Shown here piece by piece: positions 36,386 to 48,157 of a stretch of DNA of 64,000 bases. The position numbers and the translations under genes are program-made. The notes under the pieces were generated by a model that was given only the letters and a program-made list of their open reading frames with translations, had not been told where the DNA came from and ran no database searches. The stretch lies in the NCBI GenBank assembly GCA_015501075.1, contig JADNYJ010000049.1:62001-126000 (forward strand), read 5' to 3'. Source of the stretch: Gymnopilus junonius. Lineage: Eukaryota; Basidiomycota; Agaricomycetes; Agaricales; Galerinaceae. Each line of letters begins with the position of its first letter. Positions within the stretch are counted from its first letter, which is position 1.

Positions 36386-38661
36386 TTAGGTCGTAAAGTG
36401 GAACAAAGGGCTCTGGTTACCTTTGATCTCCCTTACTTCTTCCTCAGCTGCAAGCTCTTCTTCGCTCAGCTTGCTGAGTATAGCTGCGTGTCGCGCATTA
36501 CGTAGCCTGTATGCGTTCTTCTGGGCAAACCAGAGGAGGAGGGCCGTGCTGGCAAATGCGATGTTGATCAAGTTTCCACGTTTGAATTCTAGAGAAAAGG
36601 AGGCATGAGACCAGTCGTGTTAGTGGGATGTTTTATATATATATATAGTACCTGGCGCGTCATCTGCCCGGTATATCTGCAATGAAATAGATTCAGATAC
36701 ATTCATATTGATTAAGAAATATAATTACTTACTTGCGAACCCCAAACGCCATATATATTGGCTAAACAATTTAACACCAACTTTTAAAAAAAGGAAAATA
36801 GGTCTGAACATAAGAAAGACTGACAAGCGCCGATAACGAGCCCAGAAGCAACAGTGCGCTTGCCGACGCTCCTACACAGGTACACAAAACAATCAATAAT
36901 GAACTGCTACAAATTAATGAAGAGAATTCTCACCCAGTATTTTCCGACATCCAAGCAATATTCAACGGATGCGTTGAAGGCCAGGACGCCACAAACACAG
37001 CAGCGAGATATTTGATCCCACGGCCTGTGCCGCTGGGCAAACTACGTACGAATATCCAGCCGAGCAATTGCCAGCCAGCTGAATAAACGTTATACCCAAA
37101 TTAACATTTCACGAGGAAAAAAAAGAAAGTATTTGAGTTGCTCACCGCCAAATGCACCATGATATCCCCTTTCGCGGACTGTGTCCGAGTGCCGGATGAC
37201 GAGGATCATTGAGATGCCTTGCAGGAGGTATGGAGGTGCTGTCAGGGCGTTTGCGATAGAAACGGAGAAATTGAAGGATTTAATAACGGTTGGTAAGTCT
37301 GGATGTATATCGATAAAGCAAGGTCAGAAGAAAAGGCGTTTTCACAGTATAAAGAGAATTTCTTCTTACAAGTATACATCGGGGTATTTGGAGTTTGTCC
37401 GATGGAAGTTATAATGAGGTGAAGTACAATTCCGGGGTCTGAAAGGGTATCTTTGATGTCTGACCACTTGACAGTTTTGCTGGTGGCGTTGAACGCTGCA
37501 TTAGGAAGGGTGATAATAACGATTTATAGGCGTGACATACTCGTATGATTTCTTGGATATATCGTCCCTGATAAGTCTAGTTACGGCAATCTGAGTTTGT
37601 TGGGCTGTGAACCACGGTGTGCGGCCACGTAGACCTCCGCTGGTTTTGATAAGGTTGGACGGAAGATAAAACCTGTTTCAAAGTTATTCGTTTAGAAGTG
37701 AAAATGAAATGCGTTTTGAAAACATAGGCGCACCATGTCCCAATGGCCACCGCTACCGTAATAATCCCGTCCATCAGGAACAGCCACTTCCAGCCTTCAA
37801 GGCCGGCGACACCTCGCAATTTGACGAGCCCGCTCGCCATAAGGCCGCTAACGGCGCTAGCGCCGTGCTGTACACCCCAGAATAATGCGAGACGGGTGGC
37901 GAGTTCCGTGCTCTTGTAAAATCCTCCGAGGTATACTAGAGTTGTTGGTATTACACCTCCTTCTGTTATGGCAATGACTGGGAGGGATTGTGTGAGTTAA
38001 AATAAGTCAATGGAGGTCTATTGAATTGCATACAGCACCGCACTGAAGAGAAGGTAAGTTAGCTATTAGATGTAAGAGAAAGAGAATAACAGCCACCTGT
38101 GAGGTATCCGAATTTGTCTGTAATGAGGACATGTGCCAAAGTAACGAGGCCCCAAGAAAACATCAATATAGGGATCCCTAAACAGCTCATAAGAACCAGA
38201 GTTAAATGTATCTAATTAATTAACACACATCTATGAGGTCCAACAATCTTCGCAATCACAGCACCCGTCAGACAAGCTGTAGCAAATAGGACAGAGTACA
38301 TCGCCGTAGCTGTATTAATGACGTTGATGTCAAATCCAAGGTCAGCAGGCAAGTTATCCGAGATGGCGTTGGAATTGTTCGTTCTGTCCATGTTCAGCAC
38401 AAAGGTGGTGAGAAGGATACAAGGCATGAGGTGCGTGTCGATTATCCGGAGGACGGATTGTTCTTCTTCGGGGGTGTAGTGTAGGTCTTCTATGAAGAAG
38501 GGGTTTGATTTCTTGGGCGACTGGGTATCATCTGCGGAGTCGTAGCTTGAGCGTCGTGAAGAGGACGTGAGTAAGGCTCTAGTCTCGTCTACTGAGATAT
38601 CTTCCGTCTCTAGTGAAGGGTTTGAGTAGGCACCACGGGTTTTCTCCGGTGGGGAAGCCAT
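36386..38661 (-). CDS. MFS transporter, anion:cation symporter (Dal5/allantoate-permease-like) family
   Basis: Plasma-membrane major facilitator protein of the fungal Dal5/Tna1/vitamin H group. From 38661: a hydrophilic Ser-rich N-terminus (SVDETRALLTSSSRRSSYD), then the family-typical FFIEDLHYTPEEEQSVLRIID, LMPCILLTTFVLNMDRTNNSNA, and ADLGFDINVINTATAMYSVLFATACL (first helices, 38230-38420). Later exons include the loop/helix LEGWKWLFLMDGIITVAVAIGTW (about 37720-37810) with FTAQQTQIAVTRLIRDD after it, and a C-terminal tail YRLRNARHAAILSKLSEEE ending LFHFTT at 36386. Many introns; one holds a (TA)n run at 36634-36647. Internal exons were not all phased. The substrate is unknown; Dal5-family members move allantoate, ureidosuccinate, nicotinate, pantothenate or dipeptides. 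Confidence 0.8.
36634..36647. repeat. (TA)n microsatellite
   Basis: Seven TA units within an intron of the MFS transporter gene. Confidence 0.7.
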
Positions 38662-39704
38662 GGGCGCAGGGTCAAATGGAGGAGGGGAGCGGGAAGGGAG
38701 GGAAGAAGAGGTATCATCATGCGGTAGGCTTAAGTCTCTTAACTCTGTCGCTGTATCATGATGATGAGTGGTAGACCAGCGATTGCGCCATAGTTTCGTT
38801 CACTCATTGACGGACATACGGACATAAGACAGATAAGAGTATTATTTGAAATGATTCAGCATGCACTGTACTTAGGCAAGCCGTTTCTGGTAATGCCCAG
38901 GGGTATACGAGAGCCCAAACTGCCCGGATTCGTTTGCACACCAAGCTAGGACAATAACTAAGAAAGACAGCGAGCGCTAGGTGGAGGAAAACCGCCGAAG
39001 AGAGGATATGGAGGTGAGATGACGCAGGACGGAAGCATGTCGTGATCCATCAAGATGCAAGGCGCGATCTGAATTTAGACTCCGCGACATATGTGTCAGG
39101 GCAGTCCAAGGTCATATAAAAGGCAAGGTGTGTGCGCCTTTTGCTTTCACCGTTACACCCATCTGTTGTCTAGCTTCAAAAGCGAATGCGATCCTATTTC
39201 CTGTAATAAACGCCCCAAAGAGTGCAGTGCAGCTATTAAAGACACACGGTACTCCGCAGTAGCTGGTTCTTTAGAAGTACTGCCTCCGAAATGGTTGCGA
39301 TAGCTGAATTGGGGGATGTTGAAGGAAAAGAAAGATGTATAGCACAGAGCCATTGCGTTCGATTGTACACTGTCCAGCTTTTCTTAGAATTGAACAATGA
39401 CTCGACTCCAGTGCAGTACACGTTGAACTTTTTGTTTATGCTCGGGCTTTGGTAAGGCGGCCGAAAGTGGATTGATGCATGTAATGCGCCGCGGTTTCAA
39501 AAGACAACAGATGGCCTCAGAGTCAAACTGATTGTTTCACGAACCTTGGGTCGGCCCGCATTACTATCTGATTGAGAAATCGAGAATAAAAAGCTGAAGA
39601 CAGCCGGAAGAAGAAAAAGGTAGCCGTCCGGGAATTACCAGAAATAGAAAAAGGGAAAATTGAGCCGGGCTGACCAATAGTTTTCAGGTTGACCAATTCC
39701 TGCC
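38662..39704. other. Divergent promoter region between the MFS transporter and NST1
   Basis: About 1 kb with no supported gene; short ORFs only. Confidence 0.55.
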
Positions 39705-42700
39705 ATGCCCGTGAGCAGAACGAATGCGCCAACAGGCCAACAAGCGCCTCCCTCTTCTGTTTCCATCGGAAAAAAACCAATGAATTACAACACAAATCAG
39801 CCACAAACCCCCACCCAGCAGCAGCCCCAAAAGAGCGCCAGAGCTGCCGCAAAGGCCCCCGTTCAGAACACCCAGCAGCAGACCCAGCAGCAGAGTCGAC
39901 ATCCTTCACCGACCTCCAACTCGACCGCCGCTGGCAAGTCCAGGGCTGTTGCTGGTGGCGGTGGGCCGCCGACCGCCACCGGTTCGGGTCCTACTGCAGC
40001 GCAGAAGGGCAAGGCAAGTGCAAACAAGATCTGGAGCACCAGCACAATCGAGGAGCGTGAGCGCATCAAGGATTTTTGGTTGGGGCTTGGTGAGCAGGAA
40101 CGGAGGAACTTGGTCAAGATTGAGAAGGACACTGTGCTTCGGAAAATGAAGGAACAGCAGAAACACAGTTGCTCTTGTGCAGTCTGCGGTCGGAAGCGGT
40201 TAGTTCGCTTTTTGCTTCCACTTTGTCTTTTTTTTCTCTCCTTTTTTTTCTCTGTTTTTCTCTCCTTTACTTTCTTCACGTCAGTCACCAGTTGCTGACC
40301 ACGCTTTATCTCTTTTTACCATGAACCTACTTTATCTCTCGATCTCAATCTGATCAACGAACGATCGGTCTTCACATGGCCACAGGAGTGCAATAGAGGA
40401 AGAGCTCGAGGTACTGTACGATGCTTATTACGAGGAGCTAGAACAGTACGCGAATTACCAGCAGCGTTACGTCTCCTCCGGTGGCACAATCCCTCCTCCC
40501 CCCGGCCCTGGTCCATTCCCCGGCAGCGTGGAACTCGACAAGAATGGTGCTGTTGTTTCTCCGGCCCCGGTAAACTCGAAGCAATCAAGGGCCGCCAAAC
40601 AACAATCACAGCAGCAACAGCAGCGCGGTACACCTCCACAAGCGCTTCTACCTCCGGTAGCGAATGGTCGAAAGCAGCATCCACAACCTCATCCACAACC
40701 TCCCGGAAAAGAAAGTGAATTTGAAGACGAGGAACAGGAAGAAGAGGATTACGAAGGAGATGCGGAAGAATATGGTGAAGGAGAGGAGGAGGAGGAAGAA
40801 GAAGCAGAGGAAGAGGAGGAGGAAGAAGAGGAGGAAGAAGAGGAAGAGGAGGAAGAGGAAGAACAGTCTCCACAAACGCAGCAGGTCGGCCGTCGTAACG
40901 ACCGTAACGCCAAAGGGCAGGCTGTCCCAGCGGTAAGAAGAGGATCACAACCAACTGCTGGTCGTCGAACTGCACCCAGCAAAGTGCGTGATGGACTGTT
41001 TAATATCGGAAGCAGTCTAACCGTCACTGGTGAGTCAATGATGCACTTTTCTACGTCCTTAACCAGTTTAATCTCATGTTTCAGGGCCAGGCAATATTCT
41101 CACTGTTGCAGATGATCTGCTAAAGAACGATGGACAAAAGTTCTTGGAGATGATGGAACAGCTCGCCGAACGACGGATGCAACGTGAAGAGGAAGCCGCT
41201 GCTGACGTCGAGGATGACAGTGAAGAAGAAAGTGACGAAGAAAGGGAAGGAAGTGAAGGGGAGGATGAAGGGGAAGAGGACGGCGGTGCCAGCGATGAGG
41301 ACGACGAGGATGATGAAGACGAGGATGACGAAGATGTATGTGGTCATCTTTTTCTTCCGATCATTGGTATTTTTAACTCATGAATTGCAGATCATGACGG
41401 AAGAGCAGAAGATGGAAGAGGGCAAACGCATGTTCTCCATTTTTGCTGCACGCATGTTCGAGCAACGGGTGCTGCAGGCTTACCGTGAAAAAGTAGCTCA
41501 GGAACGTCAGCTGCAGCTTCTGCGTGAGCTTGAGGAAGAGGATAAGACTACCCGCGATCGTGAGATGAAGAAGCAGAGCCAGAACCAAAAGAAGAAAGAT
41601 AAGAAGCGGTCAGTCCTTATTTTTAAACTTATACTATTCATATTATATTGTTACTGATCGTGGGGCATCTTCATTTGAATAGGCAACAAAAGCTGGCCAA
41701 GGAGGAGGAAAAGGCTGCCAAGGAAGCTGAAAAGGCTGCTGAAGAAGCTGCGGTCAAGGCGAAACAGGCTGCCATTGAGGAGGAGAACCGCAAAAAGCGT
41801 GAAGAGGATCGTCAGAGGCGCGAGGCGGCGAAACGAGCTGCCGAGGAAGAAAAGGCGCGTAGGGACGAAGAGAAACGCAAGCGACAGCAGGAAGAACGTG
41901 AGCGTGAATTAGAGCGCCAGAGAAAGCAGAAGGAGAAGGAAGAGAAGCTGAAGAAGGAAAGAGAGGAAAAGGAGCGTAAAGCTCGCGAGGAGAGAGAGGC
42001 CAGACTTGCCAAAGAACGTGAAGAAAAGGTTGAACGCGAGCGTGTCGAGAAGGAGAAGAGGGAAGAGAAGGAACGTATTGAAAAGGAGAAGAAATTGGCC
42101 AAGGAGAAGGAAGAGCGGGAGGCAAAGGAGAAGCTCCTTGCTCAGCAGCGTGCTGCCGCCATCGCAGCACAGCAGAACAGCACTGCTAAACCCCCTGTTC
42201 GCCCTACAGTCAATGCTGCTGCCTCGTCGTCTTCTACTATGCCGCAGTTGGCCAAGACCAATTCAGCTCCGGCAGCTAGCACCTCCGCTGCTGTCTCTCC
42301 TCGTTCTCCCAATGGTCCCATCGTTACGAATGGGATCAACAACGGGAAGAAGGTGGTCAATAACAAACATATTTTGCCATCTACGCCCATCACTTCTCCT
42401 CCTGGTGCCATCGGCCAATCTGGTCGACCTCAGCCACCTCCTCAGCAACCACTGCAGTCAACACAACCACCTTCCCAACTACAGCAAGCTCCACAGCAGC
42501 CTCAGCCTCACCAACCACAGCCAAGCATGGCTCGGCCTCCTCACCTTCCACCGCTGACACCCATGAACCAGCAGATGCCTCACCTTCCTCCCATGCCACA
42601 GTCGGCCATGATGTACGGACACCATCAAGGACCTGTAATGATCCCTTCCGCTCTATCTCCGCGAGTGGGCTCCTTCCCGCCTATGCAATACCCGTACGGC

Positions 42701-43546
42701 GCCCCGAACATGCAGCATCACCCTCCGGGCACACCTCTTACTCCGTCGGCCCTTCCCCGAGGGTTTACTGGACCGCCATTTGATCCGAACTTTAACCGGG
42801 GGATGCCGATGGGTGTCGGTGTCGCTCCGTTGGGCGGTGTCGGTATGCCTCCCGGTCCTCCGCCTTCTGGCGCTCCTGCTCCCATCGGTCCTCCCAAGCC
42901 CAAGACTCCGCTCGCCCCTACGCCGGCTCCTCCCGGCCCGTCCATGCTCGCACCTGGCCAAGGTCGTCGTCCTTCTATACCTGTTCTCAACAACAGCTCA
43001 ACCAGTAACGGACCGCAAGCGGACGGCGCTGCCGGACCTGGACCTATCACTCGTCCTATCGCTCCGATTGCTCGACCGAGCGGATCAGGCGAAGGTGCTA
43101 GCTCCGGATCTGGATCCCCCTCTCGTCGTTCTCCCAGCCCGAAGGGCATCCTTGGCTCTTCGGCCTTGGCTGCTGATGACGATGAGGTCGTTACTGCGAC
43201 TATGCCCAGGAGGGCTGCTCCTATTGGCATGCTTGTCGGTTCTCCGCAAACTTGGGGTCCAGTAAGTCCAAGGGGCCCCTTGACACCTTGGGGTCCTGCC
43301 AGTTTCTCTCCTTCTCCTGGACGCGCTATGCCCGCTCCAATAGGTTCCAACTCTCACATGCAGCAGCCGATTCACCCCGGAGTTCCGCCTATCGGAAGTA
43401 ATCCCTTGTGGTCCAACCCGCCTCCGACGGGTAACGGCGATAACTGGCACCCGCAGAACGCTGGAGGTTTCTTCCATGGTCCTGTCCCTGCTGCGTTCAT
43501 GACCCATAATGCTGCTGCCTCCTCCGCGCCTCATACAGGCTCTTAA
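39705..43546 (+). CDS. NST1: Stress-response protein NST1
   Basis: NST1 is a fungal protein whose loss alters salt tolerance; it is associated with mRNA processing bodies in yeast. Five exons join in phase: 39705-40198, 40386-41029, 41085-41335, 41391-41608, 41683-43546, 1156 residues. Domain order: a Gln/Pro/Ala-rich N-terminus; the conserved core [20 protein letters not shown] ... [13 protein letters not shown] (about residues 110-165), a Cys-x-Cys-x2-Cys cluster; [19 protein letters not shown]; a poly-Glu tract (40780-40863); [22 protein letters not shown]; an acidic Asp/Glu tract; then [26 protein letters not shown]; a 150-residue Lys/Glu/Arg coiled coil (41690-42150); and a Pro/Gln/Ser-rich C-terminal half. 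This is the standard NST1 architecture. Two introns are longer than the local norm (187 nt at 40199-40385, 74 nt at 41609-41682). Many reading frames on the opposite strand are by-products of low complexity. Confidence 0.9.
40780..40863 (+). repeat. GAG/GAA repeat encoding poly-Glu
   Basis: Near-uninterrupted GAG/GAA codons inside NST1, interrupted by one Ala codon. Such tracts vary in length between strains. Confidence 0.8.
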
Positions 43547-44009
43547 GTTTGCTTTCTTTACATACTCGTCACATAGCATTGTCACTGTTTTGATTTCGTA
43601 CTTCGTACTTCCTTTTTCGGCTATTGTTCCCATCTTTGGTTTCGCTTTCCAATTCCATGCATCATTTCTACATTTGCCCTTCCCTTTGCTCCCTCTGCGA
43701 TTCGTCTTTGTTTATACCGGCTTTGAGTTCATCATTCGTCTTAAGATCTCATTTCCTGCCTCTTACCACTTTTCTTTTGTTTTCTACTTCGCGTTTTCCA
43801 TTGCTACTAATGCATCCTGACACTTATTGCCTAGCATTCTTTTCACCCTGACATACAACATCTCGTGATCCATACTTGTCTCGCCGTCGACAATGATTTT
43901 AGTATGAACTCTATCTGTGAGGACCGTATTTTTCAAATCGCGGTACATTGTGCAATGACTTCGGTGAAACGAATATAATGATATGCATAACATTAAGCAT
44001 AGAACTATG
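43547..44009. other. Convergent intergenic region downstream of NST1
   Basis: T-rich 3' flank of NST1, and the 3' flank of the double-psi barrel gene. No gene seen. Confidence 0.55.
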
Positions 44010-44551
44010 CTAGACATATTCCCAGTCGATATGTAGTTGACCAACATCCAAAGGAGCCAGAGCCCGGAATGCAGCCGGTGATAGGTCGATTCCAGTCAAG
44101 CCGCAGGATGGACAAAGGTCGACGACTTTAGCCCGTGCCGTCTTCCCCTGATCTATGACGATGTATATATTAGAATCCTATTATTTCTCGAAAATAAAAT
44201 TCAGGAAAAACTCGCACAGTTGAGATGGACCCATTTTCCACAACGTGTTCCGCCAGCGTAGTCGATAGGATTTAGCGCGACGACGCGTTCTTTATTCATA
44301 TTCCAGAAACCACAGGATCCGAGCTATAGCAGAGGATGAATTAGTGCCCATGAGATAACTTACATGCGAGTAAGAAGAAATGAGAATCAAAATTTACCCC
44401 GGTGTTGTACCACGTAGCTGGAAGGGTGACTGTCAGCCACTTGGTGTGGAAACATCTGTGAGCTCCCACCTTGTCCGTTCGTTGCATGAACTGTAGAGAA
44501 ACTGATTGCAAGGTATAATGTTATGACGAATGTACAGTCATAAAAAGGCAT
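44010..44551 (-). CDS. Small secreted double-psi beta-barrel (expansin/barwin-like) protein
   Basis: A single-domain RlpA-like double-psi beta-barrel protein of the expansin-like type common in Agaricomycetes. Four exons: 44470-44551, 44398-44429, 44218-44323, 44010-44152, giving 120 residues. The signal peptide (MPFYDCTFVITLYLAISFS) is followed by VTLPATWYNTGLGSCGFWN, VVALNPIDYAGGTRCGKW, ARAKVVDLCPSCG and GIDLSPAAFRALAPLDVG, ending LHIDWEYV. The catalytic-like Asp of VVDxC and the four paired Cys are present. The first intron is only 40 nt (44430-44469), but removing it is what restores the frame and gives a clean GQVTLPATWYNTG junction. There is no carbohydrate-binding domain. Likely a wall-loosening or wall-associated secreted protein. 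It lies 202 bp downstream of acyl-CoA oxidase on the same strand. Confidence 0.82.
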
Positions 44552-44753
44552 GCTATAGGCGAGAGAGTGAATCAACGTGTATCATACGTCAATGCAAGAT
44601 GAATAGGAACCGTAAAGGGTTCGATCTATTACAGTGTGTACTGATCGAAACCTTGGAAAAGTTTACCTTTCCGGGTAAATTGTGTATATCGATCCAATAC
44701 AAATACATCCTTGGGTATACAGTACAGTATATAAGATTTCGGGTAAAAATGCG

Positions 44754-47543
44754 TCATAGCTTTGGCATTGCAGCAGCCTGCCTTCGCCCGCGTTCGAGAA
44801 TCGGCCTTATCGATGTCTAATTAGAGGATTGAAACTCAATTCATATTACGGTGAAAGTTTTGGCTGTATCTCTCTCACCTTGTAAGCAGCAGAAACTTCA
44901 GTTCGGTTCAACGGTTCGGTTTGTGCTCTCTCCCAGAGAGCTTCGTAAACTTTTCCGTCGTATACACCCAGTGCACTAGAGAATTGCAAAGTAACATTTA
45001 GATTCAACTTGAATCACCTTTGGACAGATGATGAGGATCTATACCTATCAAGATCCCAGTTGGTGAATCCAAATGCATCCGTAAGCGCAATGGCTTCGGG
45101 TAACAGCTCTTCACATAACTTCTTGATCGCCATGCGCACGGAACGCGTTGGGTCGCTTGGGGTAGGGCCACTTGCAGGGCGAATAATGCCGAAGGAGAGG
45201 AAGTCCGTCAATCCGCCTTCTGCAGCCGTCAGGAGGTACTACCGAGTGAATAGAAAAGACGAGGTCAATGACCTCAGAACGTGAAAAAAAGGCCAGGACC
45301 CCACCAAAAGGAAGACTTTAGTCACCACCACTCTATTTCTTTCCGGCATCTTGTCCAGATTCTGGATCATCCCAGCAACTTGGGTCGCCACGAAAGCTTC
45401 TGTAACAGCCTTTGACACCCGCTGGTTGACGCTTGCATCCTGCTCCGACGTATTCTGCGCATGTTCATTCACAATGAAAGCTGCTCGGAGTTCAAGGAGC
45501 AGGATGGCCGTGGATGGATTCCGCCAATCTTCCTCCGAGAAAGACGAGACAACAGGATTGTTGACGAGGTGACGAAGGTAATACGATGATGGCGAGAGGG
45601 CTGAGATGCAAGGCGGGTTAGAAGCAAACAGAGCCTTGTAGGACCTCAGAGCTGCACGGACGACTTGTTGATCAAGAACGAAGTTGTCCCCTTCGTATCT
45701 GTGCCATCGTCAGCTTTAACATGCCAACAGGAAATAATGAAATAGAGACGCACGTCACGCTTGGAAGGTAATCGGCATAAAGCCTTCCAAGACCTGCAAA
45801 TGCACTATATCCATGCCCACCCATCGCCCGACGAGCGGTTTCCAAATCTTGCACACCATTGCTTGAAACGTAGACCTTCAAACCACTTGTGGTGGCGTGC
45901 ATCTCAGCCAAAAGCGATGTGTCTCCTTGTTTGAGACGGCTTGCCATCGTGTCGAAAGCTTTGGTCTGTGGAGAATGTCATGAAACCCGTTCCCAGAAGT
46001 GAGGAAGCGTGTGCACGTACCAAGCTCCTGCCCAGCTGAATGAACATATAGGCTCTGGATAGAATTGGGAGAAGGCGATAGTACACGGATGGATATGTGA
46101 TGATTTGCTTCTCTAAACCGTCTGTGCCTATATCTCCTTGTCTTCGGACTGTTGCGTAGCGTATGGCGACAGTAGCAGCTTTAACAACGTTAGGAAGAAG
46201 GAATAAATCACTATTTGAACTATTCACCTTTCGCAGTGAACCAACCACCACCAGTGACCATGCTGCAAAACGCATGCATAAGAAAAGCTTTTCATTCTCA
46301 ACTTTATATATACCCACTTAGCTCGAATATAAAGCATCTACAGTTTACGCCTCATCAAAAGAAATGAGAGGTAAAAGGAAAAATAGAAACTCACTCCACC
46401 ATAACTCAGCTTGGCGTGAGGAGGCTGGACATATTTGCCATCTTCTGTGACTTGAGCAAAACCAGAGAGCATGTTCTCCCTCGGAATGCGAACATGGTTG
46501 AAACGAGCAAATCCGTTGTCCGTAGTTGCGTATCCGCCAGCTGCCTTTGGACCTATAAGGACGTTAGAGAGATGCATAGTTAAAAAGACGCCAGGACTTG
46601 CCTATATCTCCGATGGTAATGTTAGGCAACACACTATGGTCATCTGCAAGTAGGATTAGTGAAAAGTGTTTTAGAACCGCAGCTAAATAAGATAGTTCCT
46701 ACCCAGAGACCTCAATTGGACAAGAAATAAATGGGGACCCATATCCTTGCCTCCCAAGATCAACTTTGCCTGCACCACTCCATGGGTAGCCGTCTTTCCA
46801 AGTGCTCCGATCCACCACTTGCTGCTAGTCAGTGTCGGGGAGTGAATTTCAAACTCTTCAGTCTGTGGTACATATGTCGCCGTTGTCTCTAGACGAGAAA
46901 CATTCGTGCCGTGCCCAAGTTCTGTTTGTAAGTAGCATCCCAGAATAGCTCTCGTCGTGATGAGATGGCCATATTTCTTGAGGAGAGTGTGGCCGCCCTG
47001 GAGCATGAAGACGGGCTGGAAGGCTAAATGTTTTGTTGTATATCAAAATGAGTTTTTTGAAGGAAAATTTATGTGCTCACCGATGTTATGCAGCCCAATC
47101 GGTAGCTGGTCGTCCAAAACGGCAAAAGCCAACTTGGTTTCTTGTTCGCTCCATCCATAGTTCGATTGCAGGTCATAAACACGGTTCGTCATAGCAAGAC
47201 CGCGTTCATACTTCTCAGTTCTACTGAGGAACTCTCTGAGGACGCAAAATTCAGATATGAAGTTGCTTATTTCAAGGAACCTGACACACCTCTGCGATTT
47301 ATCGAACGCAGGATCATTCTCCAAGAGACTCACAATCCTTGACCGCACCAACCACTCCTCTCGTCCATCTAACAGACAAGAAAGTGAGCCCTCCCAAACT
47401 CAACAACTAACAAATATGCAAAGGTACTGACGATGCAAGAAATCCCTGATATTCTCCACAGCGATCGTCGACAAGTTACGGGCATTGGTCATATCAACGC
47501 CTGTTTGTTCATTCACGTCATGCTGAATTGTCTTGCTTGCCAT
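44754..47543 (-). CDS. POX1: Peroxisomal acyl-CoA oxidase
   Basis: FAD enzyme for the first step of peroxisomal beta-oxidation, making trans-2-enoyl-CoA and H2O2. From 47543: MASKTIQHDVNEQTG, ARNLSTIAVENIRDFLHR, YERGLAMTNRVYDLQSNYGWSE, QGGHTLLKKYGHLI, LGCYLQTELGHGTNVSRLETTATY (FAD/substrate region, about 46880-46955), SSKWWIGALGKTATHGVVQAKL, RFNHVRIPRENML, ETARRAMGGHGYSAFAGLG (about 45785-45845), then VTYEGDNFVLDQQVV with the catalytic Glu, and C-terminal helices. The last intron joins YK to TSIRPILERGRRQAAAMPKL; the final Pro-Lys-Leu is a peroxisomal targeting signal type 1. An upstream frame extends to 47612, but the inner ATG gives the normal N-terminus. About 14 short exons. A GTCACGTG box lies about 140 bp upstream. 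Exact exon borders were not all checked. Confidence 0.92.
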
Positions 47544-48157
47544 ATTTAAGAAGTGACAATACTGAAAGACTGAAACACGGTCCAAACCATGGATAGAAAG
47601 TTCAACATTCAAGGAGCGTATGATTCTTTCATTGGCGTTTAACCGGTTCGTGGAAGTGAGAAGAGACCGGATAACGAGAAGTCACGTGTCAGTGATTCCT
47701 TTTCTCCTCATCATCACCCAAGAGCGCTTGAGAATTTGGGCGCTCCTTGTCGCGTTTTTCGGGCAACTTGAACTCAGGTCTACTCAGGGGTGGCAGTTGA
47801 TCATGTCTTCTGATTCGGCACCCTTTATACTACGAGTCATGGTATGGTTTCACAGATGCTGCTCAAAAAGATATTCAAGCAGAGGTACCATTGAACGCTC
47901 GCAGAATTGTGGTAATTTGGGTCATCAAACCATGTATTATAGGATGGTTAATCACTAGTACTACATTGATTCGCTTGGTTGTTGCCACTGACCATATAAG
48001 CATGTCATTGCCAACTATTTCTCGATTGCCATTTTTCAAACATGGCAAAATATACAATGTACATGGGTCTAGTGTCATCTACAAATATGGCCTTCGTGAA
48101 CCACAAAATTCCAAGGAAAGAAAAACTAAAGCACCCATTCCCCTCACTCACTCAGCC
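47544..48157. other. Intergenic region between acyl-CoA oxidase and the minus-strand GH79 gene
   Basis: Acyl-CoA oxidase promoter plus the GH79 3' flank; it contains an E-box at 47681. No gene seen. Confidence 0.5.
47681..47688 (+). promoter_or_regulatory. E-box GTCACGTG upstream of acyl-CoA oxidase
   Basis: Exact bHLH consensus, about 140 bp upstream of the start codon at 47543. Regulation is inferred. Confidence 0.4.

Noticed and set aside
22525..38661. Possible secondary-metabolite cluster (methyltransferase, permease, phosphopantetheinyl transferase, MFS transporter)
   Set aside because: No polyketide, peptide or terpene core enzyme, and housekeeping genes such as DNA polymerase lambda are interspersed.
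40316..41027. Leu/Pro- and Ser-rich minus-strand ORFs
   Set aside because: Antisense readings of the GAG/GAA repeats in NST1.
42653..43350. Minus-strand ORFs of 102-210 codons across the NST1 C-terminal half
   Set aside because: Shadows of the Pro/Ser-rich NST1 exon.
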